Assembly (NCBI GenBank): GCA_964555845.1
Contig: CAZKUA010000001.1
Location: 1 to 64,000, forward strand
Direction: 5' to 3'
DNA: 64,000 bases
From: JALNXF01 sp964555845
GTDB taxonomy: Bacteria > Patescibacteriota > Gracilibacteria > BD1-5 > UBA2023
Shown here: positions 54,902 through 64,000 of the stretch, piece after piece
Layout: each line of letters opens with the position of its first letter
How positions within the stretch are numbered: position 1 is the stretch's first letter
Program-made: the position numbers and the translations under genes
Notes under the pieces: model-generated
The model's input: the letters and a program-made list of their open reading frames with translations, nothing else
The model's database searches: none
Told to the model about the DNA's origin: nothing

Positions 54902-56371
54902 TTATTTACGTCAGAAATCATCATCAAATCTGACAATATCATCCTCTTCAAGATAATCTCAAATTTGACTTTCTATAATATGAAGCTCGGTTTTTCATTT
55001 ATTTTCAAGTCTATGTTTAAATCCTGACGGAATAAATACGCTTTCTCATTTTCTGACAATTTTTTCTTCTTCTCATACTGTAACAACTGCAACACCATCT
55101 ACTACAACCCAATGTTCAGATCTGTGATAGTGCATTTGAAGAGACAATTTTTTATTGTTTAGTACAGTAATACGCTTTGTCTTAAATCAAGTTCCTTCAT
55201 CAATTATTGTGTAACTTCCCCATGGTCTATAAACAGTTTGTCCGAAATTTACCAATTGTCTATCTTCTTCTTTTTCTTTTAGAATATTTACCACATTTTT
55301 AATCTTTTGTGATTCTCCTTTTCTTGAGATAAGTAAGGCATCTTTTGTATCTACAATTATACAATCATCAAGTCAAATAATAGCTACTTTTTTATTTTTA
55401 ATTTCCCCTATAAGAAAATTATTTTTTGAATCAACCTCGAGTAAATTATTATTTTCTCTATCATTTGCCTTTAAATATTCATCAATCGAGTCAAAACTTC
55501 ATAAATCATTCCAATAAGTATCAAGAGGTGTCACATAAATATTGTCTGATTTCTCCAAAAGTCCATAATCTATTGAAAGGTCAGGAAGTGCATTAAAAAT
55601 TTCATTTATATATTTTTCTTTTTCAAATAAAAGTTTAGAGTTAGGTTTTTTGTCTTCTCATTTTTCATTTCATTCATAACCATATTGTGGGCTATATAAT
55701 CAGTCATCATTCCTTTTAAAAATATCATAAATTGCTTTAGAATGTTTTTTTAATTCTTCAAAATATATTTCCTTTCAAAATAAAAAAATTCCAGAATTCC
55801 ATAAATATCAATTTTTTATAAAAACCTCGGCTTGAATTTTATCTGGTTTTTCTTTAAATTCCATAACTTTATATGGAATTTTTTCAGTAGTTTCTGGGTT
55901 AATATAACCATAACCTGTATGTGGACAAAATGGTTTGATTCAGAATGTAATTAATGATTTTGAAGCTATATTTTTTGATTCTTCTATGGCTTTAACAAAT
56001 TTTTTCTCATTTTCTATAACTTGATCTGATGGCATAATAAGACCTAGGGAATCATTTTCAATATTTTTCATAGCAAAAGTAATAGCTCAGAGTGTATTTT
56101 TTGCCATTGGCTCAATAAGAATCTGACATTCCTTTAATTTAATTCAAATTTCAGATGCTTGAGTTATACAATGAAATTTGTAATCAATATTAGTAGCGAT
56201 TAAAATATTTTCAGTTTTTGATATTAAAGTAGCTCTTTTAAGGGTTTTTTGGAAAAGTGAAGTTCATCAAAGTTCATCTAATTTTATAAATTGTTTTGGG
56301 TAAAATTTCCTAGAAATTGGCCACAATCTTGTTCCACTACCTCAGGCCAATATAATTGAATTTATTTTCAT
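54902..56371 (-). CDS. manC: Mannose-1-phosphate guanylyltransferase / cupin fusion (ManC)
   Basis: 489 residues. The nucleotidyltransferase start is IILAGGSGTRLWPISR near 6, with MPSDQV near 112, FKEKPD near 172 and WNSGIF near 190. A C-terminal cupin (about 375-480, RPWGSY and LQMHYHRSEHWVVVDG with His ligands) is the mannose-6-phosphate isomerase-type domain of ManC/AlgA proteins. It supplies GDP-mannose for the two GT4 enzymes next to it on the same strand. Confidence 0.93.
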
Positions 56372-56451
56372 ATTTATTTTTTTATTTAAAAAATTAGAGT
56401 GCCTGTGAATAATATCAAAAAAACTCGATTTGTAAACTAATTTTAAAATTT

Positions 56452-58371
56452 TTATTTCATCAATACATATCAAGAAACATTATAATACGGATAATTATTT
56501 TCCACTCATTTATATTCAGGATTTTTAAGAGTAATGTTTTCTAAAAATACTTTATAAATCTCTCAATTTCTTCATTTTAATTCAAATGTCATATCCAAAT
56601 TATCAAGTTTTGTAGATCAAGTTGCTTTATAAATAGATAATAATTTATTTTCTATTTCATTTAAATTAACGGAATCTACAAGTCATATTTTTTTATAAAT
56701 ATTCATATAATGATTTTTTATATCCATAATTGCATAATCTGAAGGTAGGGGTGTTGGTTGAGTTGTATTAATATTTAAGATTTTTGAATATCAAGTAACA
56801 TCTATTGGAAATATTCACTTGTAATAATTATTTGTAAAATTTAATGTTTCTCTAGTAAAAATATTATTAACAATATCATAACGACTTTTTACTTTAATTT
56901 CTTCTGCAATTCAATATATCAAACTCCACTTACTAATCCCATCACTGTTTCATGATGAAGAATATTTGTATGTATTTTTTAAAAAAATACCATCAATATT
57001 TTTATTTTTAACAACATTATATTGAACTGGAAATAAATTTTTGATACTGTTACAATTATCATAATCGCATAAATAATCAATTTGTGAGTAGATTTCTTTT
57101 GATAATTCTGGAGTAATGTCTGAGTAATTATTTAGTGGATAAATAACTCAATCTTTTAGAATTCAAGCAGTTTTTAAGTTATTTTCAAGCCTTGCTAATT
57201 GTCTTGACTCAGGGAGAGAATAAACTCACCAAGGTCAAACAGATATTATAATAGTAAATATTGTCAGAATAAGTGGGATATAAACTAGATTTTTCTTTTT
57301 TGAAAATACAAAATAAAGAGAAATTACAGAAAGCCAAATTCAGAAAACTACTACAAAATATCTATTCATTGTAATATCATATTGAGCTATTCTAAGGTAA
57401 ATTGCATAAAAAAGCATAAATAATTGTGGGACTACAACAATTGGAAAATGGCTTCTAAAAAACTTTATAAATTTATTTTTTTCTTCAAAAATATATGAGA
57501 AGATATAAACTAAAAATCCGAAAATACTAAATCAAATAACAAGCCAACTAACCTCTCATTTTGGCCAATCTTTAAAATTTAAAAGTACTCTAATTGTGTA
57601 AGAGTACAAAATTATAAAATAAACTCAAATAAACGGAATTGAAATATATTTTACCAAAAAAGAAAAAAACGCATTTTCTACGAATTTATTTTTATCAAAT
57701 GTCTCTTTGGTAGGTAATTGAGTAAGTGCAAAAAGTGGAGTAATCAGGGAAAGCGAGAGTATTATCCAATCTCAAAAAATTTTTTCGCTTTGCGATCATT
57801 TTATATCAAATAGTGTAAAATAAGCCAATATTCAGATAACTCATAAAGCTGATAAAACTCATCATAAAATAAATGAAATTAGAAAAATTACACTGATATT
57901 ATAAAAATAACTGTAATAAATTTTTTCAATTAATTCATTTTTGTAAATTTTTTTAAGAAATGGTGAGGTAAATATAAATGCAATTATTCAGACAAGTGTG
58001 AGTGCAAAAAATATCAAATTATCAATATTATCTACATTATTTTTAAAAGTTATAAAGAAGAAGGTTCAAAACAATATTACTCAAAAATCAGCTATAATTT
58101 TCTTAAAATCTGAGAACCCTAGACTTTCTCATTTAAGGTATATTCAAACACTAAGAAAAAATGTAATAATTAGCGAAAAAATCGATCTAACAATAATATT
58201 ATGAGTATATGAAGATAAATTTTGAGCATTTAAATTTATTAAAAGAAGCAAAAATAAGGCTAGTAAAATTATTATAGATAAAGGAGATCTTTTAATAACT
58301 TTTGAGATAATAGATTTAAAATTAGAATAATTTATCCAAAAAAAAGTATCTTTACTTGTTTCACTGCGCAT
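56452..58371 (-). CDS. DUF4153-family polytopic membrane protein
   Basis: 639 residues. About ten membrane helices in the first 420 residues (for example SIIILLALFLLLLINL near 34), then a soluble outside part to the end. The junction holds ISVGPWGVYSLPESRQLARL near 400-420 (core GPWGVYSLPESRQ), the conserved segment of DUF4153 proteins. Function of the family is unknown. It starts the minus-strand glycan block by position, 80 bases ahead of manC. Confidence 0.75.
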
Positions 58372-58446
58372 AAAATGAAATTAAGTTATAAAAACAAGTA
58401 TATTGTATCTGATTACAAGGTAAAATCAAATATAAAGTTAAAAGTT

Positions 58447-58477
58447 AAAAGGCGAACTCTTTCGAGTCCGCCTTTTT
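58447..58477 (-). terminator. Intrinsic terminator of the foreign operon
   Basis: On the minus strand: GGCGGACTC, loop GAAA, GAGTTCGCC, then TTTT. One pair is G-U in the minus-strand RNA but A-C in the plus-strand RNA, so it works for the minus strand. It is GC-rich like the operon it closes and unlike other terminators in the window. Confidence 0.85.
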
Positions 58478-58526
58478 TATACATTTTCCAATTATGTTTT
58501 GTTATGTTTTTGTTTTTTTTAGAGTT

Positions 58527-59015
58527 CTACCACCTCCCCGTTATGACAACATCATTTGAGATTTCGTTGATGTCATCTGGTTTTACTGGAAAATGTTTCG
58601 CAAGGTGATCGCCTAGCTGGTAAATCACGTTGCAGATAGCATCGACCGGACGCTTGAATTTGATTCCTACGATGATTTGAAGGATAAGGGATTCCCAATT
58701 GATTTGAGGCGAGATATTATCTATCGCCTTATCAGGTTGTATCCTCACCATCCTCTCCTCGAGAGAAATCAGAATAAGAACTCCAGTAGCCTCTTTTGTC
58801 TTGTTGATGCCGAGTTTACGAAACAAAGACTTCGCACGCCTCGTAACAGCCTTTTCCTTATCAGCTTTTTTGAGTCGCGGAACAATGCTTGATGCCGATA
58901 CGATAGCGACTTTTATTTCGCCGGCAGTTCTTTTCTCTACCTCGGTAATTACGTCTTTAATCAGTTGGAGCCCTGTCTCAGATAAAAAAGTCAGAGCGTC
59001 ATTTTTTTTCTTCAT
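58527..59015 (-). CDS. TPM-domain protein
   Basis: 162 residues. A small TPM-like protein: EVEKRTAGEIKVAIVS near 25, ATGVLILISLEERMVRIQPD near 77 and a C-terminal FKRPVDAICNVIYQLGDHLA. It follows the larger TPM gene by 14 bases in the usual LemA-TPM-TPM order. A strong ribosome site AAGGAGGAGAG lies just before ATG. No TGA codon is used. TPM proteins are linked to membrane-protein or photosystem repair; the role here is not known. Confidence 0.85.
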   Translation of the reverse strand: MKKKNDALTFLSETGLQLIKDVITEVEKRTAGEIKVAIVSASSIVPRLKKADKEKAVTRRAKSLFRKLGINKTKEATGVLILISLEERMVRIQPDKAIDNISPQINWESLILQIIVGIKFKRPVDAICNVIYQLGDHLAKHFPVKPDDINEISNDVVITGRW

Positions 59016-59029
59016 GCTCTCCTCCTTTT

Positions 59030-59851
59030 CTACCAGCTTCCAGAGGCTCCGCCTCCGCCAAAACCACCGCCTCCGCCACCAAATCCTCCGCCTCCTCCGC
59101 CACCACCGGCTATTCCGACCTCAAGGACTATACGTCCAGCAAGCCCAAGAATAAAACCTCCGATAATGAAAATAAAAAGCAATGGAAATGTGACATTGAA
59201 CATGAAATATCCTAGAGTAGGTCCAAGAACTGCGCCAATACTACCCCCTAGAAAAATATTTGCAAAACCAGCTATTCCGGTAATGACAAAGAAGATGATT
59301 AGCCCAAACTGAAGCATACTATCTTCCTTTTCTTTTTCTCCGTCTTTTGCAGTCTTGCCGTCGCCTTTGTATTCACCTTTTACAGCGAGTTTGATTTTGG
59401 CGATAGCGGTCTCCAGGGCCTCGGCTGTTTTACCAGCTTTTAGCCGTGGAGACATTTCTTGGTCAATAATACGACCAGAGATAAGGTCGGTAAGAGTACC
59501 TTCCAATCCCCTGCCGGCTTCGATTCGGATTTTGCGGTCAGCCTTGGCAAGAGTTATGATAACACCGTTATCTTTGCCCTTGTGTCCGGCTTTCCAGCTT
59601 TCTGCGACCTTGATGGAGAATCCTTCAATATCTTCTCCTTCAAGGGATGGGATTGTTAAAATGAAGATTTGATTACTTGTTGCTGATTCATACAACTCAA
59701 GGTCACGAGATATACGGTCTACCTCGTCTTTTGAGAGCATGCCAGCATAGTCATTCACGTAAGTTGTGAGTTTTGGGACTTCCAGGGCGTATCCGCTTGT
59801 AGCGATTGCCAGAAGAAGTACCCAAATGAATGAAACAATGTATTTTTTCAT
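59030..59851 (-). CDS. TPM-domain membrane protein with Gly-rich tail
   Basis: 273 residues. Signal peptide (FIWVLLLAIATSGYA, cleavage near 22), TPM domain (about 25-155, with VNDYAGMLSKDEVDRI and GHKGKDNGVIITL), membrane helices (about 180-245) and a C-terminal tail almost all Gly/Phe ending ASGSW. That tail is usual in the family (YgcG type). Over 50 glycines, all GGN codons, in a genome where about half of glycines are TGA. Ribosome site AGGAGA precedes the ATG. Works with LemA and the smaller TPM protein beside it. Confidence 0.93.
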   Translation of the reverse strand: MKKYIVSFIWVLLLAIATSGYALEVPKLTTYVNDYAGMLSKDEVDRISRDLELYESATSNQIFILTIPSLEGEDIEGFSIKVAESWKAGHKGKDNGVIITLAKADRKIRIEAGRGLEGTLTDLISGRIIDQEMSPRLKAGKTAEALETAIAKIKLAVKGEYKGDGKTAKDGEKEKEDSMLQFGLIIFFVITGIAGFANIFLGGSIGAVLGPTLGYFMFNVTFPLLFIFIIGGFILGLAGRIVLEVGIAGGGGGGGGFGGGGGGFGGGGASGSW

Positions 59852-59913
59852 AGGGGTCTCCTGGTTTTGACCTCACGAAATTCAGTAAAGATTTCCGAGA
59901 GGTCAATTACTTG

Positions 59914-60522
59914 CTACTTCGCTGGACCGCCGAACTGAACTTTGGGTGCAGTTTTTGCTCCTTCATCAGCCTTGAAACTTTCCTTGCGCTGAAGCTGGAG
60001 TAATACTGCATTTGTCAAGTTGTTCGGGAAGGTACGGATGGATGTATTGAAAATCCGCACCGCCTCGTTGTAACGAACGCGCGCAACACCGATCCGGTTT
60101 TCCGTGCCCTCAAGCTGATTTTGCAGATCAAGAAAACTCTGATTTGCCTTCAGGTCGGGGTATTTTTCGACCACCATCATCAGACGGGAGAGCGCACTCG
60201 AAAGTTCGCCCTGATTCTGTTGGAACTTCTGGATCATCTCGGGATTATTGACAACGTCCTTCCCGACCTGAATCGTGCCGACCTTGGCGCGAGCCTCGGT
60301 AACGGCGGTAAGGGTCTCCTTCTCGTGCGACGCGTAGGCCTTCACGGTCTCAACCAGATTCGGAATGAGATCAGCACGACGCTGGTATGATGCTTCCACA
60401 TCGCCCCACGCCGCGAAAACCCCTTCCTCGTTTTGTTGGATGGTATTGTAACCACAGCCAGTCATCATGAACAGAATCGCCAACATTGCCATTGTCGAAA
60501 AAATCGAACTTTTCATCTTCAT
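59914..60522 (-). CDS. lemA: LemA-family lipoprotein
   Basis: 202 residues. Lipoprotein signal with lipobox MMTGC near 20-23, then the LemA domain: EGVFAAWGDVEASYQRRADLIPNLVETV (33-60; core YQRRADLIPNLV), VTEARAKVG near 76, ENRIGVARVRYNEAV near 137 and YNxxxxxFPNN late. GC content is far above the genome, all glycines use GGN, and GAGAGG precedes the ATG. It leads an operon with two TPM genes. LemA proteins are envelope coiled-coil proteins of poorly known function. Confidence 0.93.
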   Translation of the reverse strand: MKMKSSIFSTMAMLAILFMMTGCGYNTIQQNEEGVFAAWGDVEASYQRRADLIPNLVETVKAYASHEKETLTAVTEARAKVGTIQVGKDVVNNPEMIQKFQQNQGELSSALSRLMMVVEKYPDLKANQSFLDLQNQLEGTENRIGVARVRYNEAVRIFNTSIRTFPNNLTNAVLLQLQRKESFKADEGAKTAPKVQFGGPAK

Positions 60523-60812
60523 CGTCTTCGTCCTCTCTATGAGTTTTTGGGTTTATAAAACATTTGTTGTTGTTTTTATACTACTACATAAGCTTATTAA
60601 ACTTATATTTTTAATTTAATTTTTTAATTGGAAAATGTTAATGAGCCCGACAAACAATAAAATTTACATTTGTCATGTTTATTGACTATAATTAAAATTA
60701 TAAAATGTCAAGTATATTTTTGACATTTTAATTTTTTATATACATTTTTTTGCATTATTTAAATTATTAATATACTAGACTAAATTCTTAAATATTTTAT
60801 AAAAACTATTTT
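60523..60812. other. 290-bp intergenic region at the right end of the foreign operon
   Basis: AT-rich again within 20 bases of the lemA start. It must hold the lemA promoter, which I cannot place with confidence, and the pepP promoter. A 10-bp hairpin AAAATGTCAA/TTGACATTTT lies at 60702-60729, followed by a T-rich stretch on the plus strand; as no gene reads into it from the left on that strand, it may be a border feature. Confidence 0.5.
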
Positions 60813-61865
60813 ATGACTCCAAATATATCTAAACTAGAAAAACTAAATTTATCTTGAAATTATCTAATTTCTAAATCATCTGATATTAAATATCTTCTTT
60901 GATTACAAGAAAGCCATAGAATTGAAATTCTAATTAAAAATAAAGTATTTTCTATTTTGGCAAACAATTTAATTCTAGAGGAAATAAGTAAAAAATTTGA
61001 TAAATATGATATTGTTGATGTAGAGGATAAAGATAAGATTAAAGCTTTATTCTCAAAAATAAAACTATTAAAAGTTGATTCAGCTAATACAACTTTATGA
61101 AGAATAGAAAGACTTGAAAAATTATGAGTGAAAAAAATTAAAGGAATAGAATCTGTAGTTTCTAACTTAAGAAAAGTAAAAACAAACGAGGAAATTGAGC
61201 TAATTAGAAAATCACAAGAAATTAATTTAAAGGCATTTGAGAGTGTTTTAAATAAAATCAGACTATGAATGACAGAATTTGAAATTTCAAAATTCATAAA
61301 AATAGCCCACCTAGAACTCTGAGCTACTTGAGAAAGTTTTGAGCCAATTGTTGCATTCTCAGATTGATGATCTTGCCCACATCACACAAATAGTGTTGAG
61401 AGAAAATTAGTAAAATGAGACCAGATTTTATTTGATTTTTGATGTATTTATAATTGATATTGCTCGGATATGACTCGTGTAGTTTTCACTTCTAAGCCAA
61501 ATTCTGAGCAAAAACAATTCTATGATTTATTAAAATACACAAACGAGGAATGTATGAAATTCTGAAAAATCGGAATGGAATATAAAAAACTTCATCAAAA
61601 AGCAAATCAAATATTGTGAGAAAATTCGAAGTTTTTCACACATAATCTCTGACACGGAATTGGAATTGATATCCACGAAACTCCACTTTGAATGAGAGAT
61701 TTAAGCACTAAAATCGAAGAAAATGATGTTTTCACAATAGAACCCGGACTTTATTTTCCAGAAAAATTCTGATTTAGATATGAGAATATTATAGTTGTTA
61801 AAAATGGGAAATTAATTAATATTTTAGGAGAAATTGAAGATAAGGATTATATTTTAGGATTGTAG
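60813..61865 (+). CDS. pepP: M24-family aminopeptidase (Xaa-Pro type)
   Basis: 350 residues. N-terminal creatinase-like domain (about 1-120) and pita-bread catalytic domain with metal ligands: ILFDFGCIYNGYCSDMTR near 207 (two Asp), HNLGHGIGIDIHE near 280 (His), FTIEPGLYFP near 308 (Glu) and GFRYENIIVV (Glu). It removes N-terminal residues before proline. It converges with the Nudix gene, one base between stops. Confidence 0.9.
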
Positions 61866-61866
61866 A

Positions 61867-62334
61867 CTACGCTATCCCCTTTTCTCTCATATCCCTCACA
61901 CGAATTTTAACCATTTCATGAAGAGTTGGGTCATCCAAATCAAAAAATTTAATATCACTATTCCGAATATCCGCAATTCAAACACTCTTCTCTTCATCTT
62001 CTGACAAATGATATACATAAGTAATTGGGCAAGAATGAGCTTTTACTCCTTCAAAATATCAATTCTCAAAAATATCATCATACACTCCCAAAAAAATCAA
62101 CTTCCCAACATCGATATCAATTCCCAATTCCTCCTTCATTTTCCTCCTCACTCCCTCCTCAATTGTCTCACCCTTATAACGCATTCCACCCGGAATGTAA
62201 TAAACTCACTTCAAAGGCTCGTTATTCCTCAACCCAAGCAAAATCTTCCCATCCCCATTCACAAAAATAACATCAACAGATGAGACTATTGAATTAGTAA
62301 TTATTTGTTTGTATGTTTCTGGTTTTAGATGCAT
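61867..62334 (-). CDS. Nudix hydrolase, GDP-mannose hydrolase-like
   Basis: 155 residues. LLGLRNNEPLKGVYYIPGG near 32-50 (core NNEPLKGVYYIPGG) and a Nudix box GETIEEGVRRKMKEELG near 55-71. The NxPxxGxxxxPGG start with Arg/Lys in place of the usual Glu of the box (REEL becomes RKMKEEL) is the pattern of GDP-mannose mannosyl hydrolases (Gmm/WcaH). In this genome it would act on the product of the ManC enzyme. Exact substrate is inferred. Confidence 0.75.
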
Positions 62335-62359
62335 AATGTTTGAGTTAAAAATGATATTA

Positions 62360-64000
62360 TTATGAAAAATATTTAATTAATTCTAAATTATATTCATAAT
62401 CATTAATTATTTTTTTATATAATTCAGATTGAGCTGGATTAAATTCATAATCAGGATTATCTTTATTTGTTTCATCTTGTTTTAATGAAAGTAATGCACC
62501 TTTATATTTATTTGATATTTCAGTATATTCACTCACTCAATTACTTGCGGAAATATTTCGAATATTAAGTCAAATAAATTCTAAAAAACTTTCATAAAAA
62601 TATTTTTCGTTTAAATTTTGAAAAATAATTGGGCGATTTGGTGCAAAATATTTTTTATCCCGATTATTAATATTTTTAAATTTTCTTAATGATTCTTGAA
62701 AAAATTTGTAATCTTTTAATTTAATATAATTAATTAAAATAATTTTTTCAAAATCTTCTTTTGTAAATTTTTTCATTTTATTACTCCATTCTGGTTTTTC
62801 ATAATTTACCTGTAAAACAATATTAATTTGATTTAGTAATCTTTTTATAAATCTTAGATTTTCTTTTTCAAAAATGTTTTCAAACTTATTTATTATATAG
62901 TCTACTATTTCAATTTTATTTTGATTTTCTATTTTAATTAAATCAAAAATTTCATTTATTTTTTTGAAGAAAAACTCTTCTAAATCTTCTTTTAATGGAA
63001 CAGGGACAAATCTCTCAATATTAATAATTTTTTCTAGGTATTTACTATCAAATCATTTAGAATCCATTACTTTTATAATATGCTCTTTATCATAAGATAC
63101 AATATAAATAATATTTTTAAAATTTCCTAAATTTTTTATTAAATTAAGCATAATAAGAATCTCACTAGGTTCACATCTATCTAGGTCATCAATAATTATA
63201 ACAAGTTTTTTTCATAACTTAACAAGTTTTTTTCAAATTTGATTTTTTACATCTTCTAATGTTTTTTCTTTAGAAAAAGATTTTAATATTTTAGGTATTA
63301 AACTTAAGTTACTATTAAGTCATTCAATTAATTTGAGATATTTAGCAAGTAATAAAGAAATATGTATTTCTCATAATACTGTAGATAAATCAAATAAATA
63401 ACTTTTAATTAAATCATTTTTTTCATAATTCCAAGGATTAAATCTATGTGTAATATAATTTGGATTTCAATCCAAATAATCTTTATCTAATAAATTAATT
63501 ATACTACTTTTTCATAATCACCATTCTCATATAATTCAAATACTATATGAATTTTCAAAATCCTTATTATCAATTCCATTGATAATATCATATATATTTT
63601 TAGCAAAATAATTATATCAAAAAATATCTTTTCAAATTGAAATTGGTTCATCTGAAATCAATTGAATATAATTTCATTTTATACTAAAGTTTTTAATTCA
63701 ATTAATATATTCTTTAAAATGATTTTTTTTATCTTTAGTCTTTTCAAAGATTTTTTTATATAAATTAAAATAATAAAATTTATTCTTCATATCCTCTTCC
63801 ATAGTTTCATAATTTTGTTTCATAATTAACGCTAATAATAGCAAAACTGAAATAAATCATACAAATAATGAGAAATTATAATAATCAAGATAATAATTCC
63901 TATAAAAGGGATAGGTTGATCACAATAAAAATAAAATAAAAAATGATTTCCATAAAACTATGTTTTTATATAAAAAATTAAAAATAAATTTTAAATTTAC
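62360..64000 (-). CDS. KAP-family P-loop NTPase, partial
   Basis: At least 546 residues; the start lies beyond the right edge. The visible N-terminal part has two hydrophobic segments (about 10-30 and 42-62), then a Walker A GEWGLGKSSI near 165 (three glycines from TGA), a long insert and Walker B LVIIIDDLDRCEPSE near 270. This is the KAP pattern (GEWGxGKS, IDDLDRC). KAP NTPases are membrane-linked and occur on mobile or defence loci in many bacteria. The C-terminal 250 residues are helical and unassigned. Confidence 0.85.

Noticed and set aside
60860..61297. 145-codon open frame antisense to the M24 peptidase
   Set aside because: The sense strand has all metal ligands of the M24 family; the antisense frame has no recognisable feature.
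310..64000. Hundreds of in-frame TGA codons that could suggest pseudogenes or selenocysteine
   Set aside because: TGA falls on conserved glycines (P-loops, Toprim, GGDEF, Nudix) throughout and the proteins are otherwise complete. Reassignment to glycine explains all of them; no selenocysteine hairpins are needed.

Overview
The window comes from an AT-rich bacterium that reads TGA as glycine (genetic code 25), so it belongs to the Absconditabacteria (SR1) or Gracilibacteria (BD1-5/GN02). In almost every gene TGA falls at positions where the family has an invariant glycine, for example the P-loops of MiaA and adenylate kinase, the Toprim region of TopA and the Nudix box. Every CDS below was read with only TAA and TAG as stops. 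Most native genes start a few bases after an A-rich stretch and show no clear Shine-Dalgarno sequence.

Layout. 1-309: the 5' end of a 16S rRNA gene on the minus strand, with leader, boxA and promoter. 310-1212: miaA. 1209-7415: a compact cluster that looks like a peptide-modification (RiPP-like) system. It has a small protein with a duplicated Ser/Gly/Glu-rich tail, an ATP-grasp ligase, a B12-binding radical SAM enzyme, a P-loop kinase, a radical SAM/SPASM protein fused to a BtaA-like domain, and a SAM methyltransferase. 7425-22158: an integrative element bounded by 11-bp direct repeats of the tRNA-Lys 3' end. It carries a large serine recombinase that runs into the tRNA gene, a VirB4/TraC-like ATPase, a replication-relaxation-like protein, a palindrome with a sharp strand-composition switch, and a divergent block of envelope genes (MoxR ATPase, a 1123-residue transglutaminase membrane protein, YccF, an M15B peptidase and two unknown membrane proteins).

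22345-49804 is mostly conserved chromosome: mscS, an HtrA-type protease, a YmdB-type phosphoesterase, adk, tRNA-Gln, a C-terminal processing protease, topA, two GGDEF proteins, a lytic transglycosylase, rpsO, rluD, a MoxR/DUF58 operon, hisS, a site-2 protease and tgt. This part is scattered with palindromic repeats (CTGTCATTTCGA type), and I saw none of them inside the integrative element or the RiPP-like cluster. 49865-58371 is a minus-strand block: a tail-collar-like protein, a large secreted protein ending in a pilin-like domain, two GT4 glycosyltransferases, a GDP-mannose pyrophosphorylase and a DUF4153 membrane protein. These point to surface glycan and envelope work.

58447-60530 holds a LemA/TPM operon that is clearly foreign. 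It is GC-richer, has strong Shine-Dalgarno sites and uses no TGA in 637 codons, including a glycine-rich tail. The window ends with an M24 peptidase, a Nudix hydrolase and a KAP-type P-loop NTPase that runs off the edge. I found no CRISPR array.
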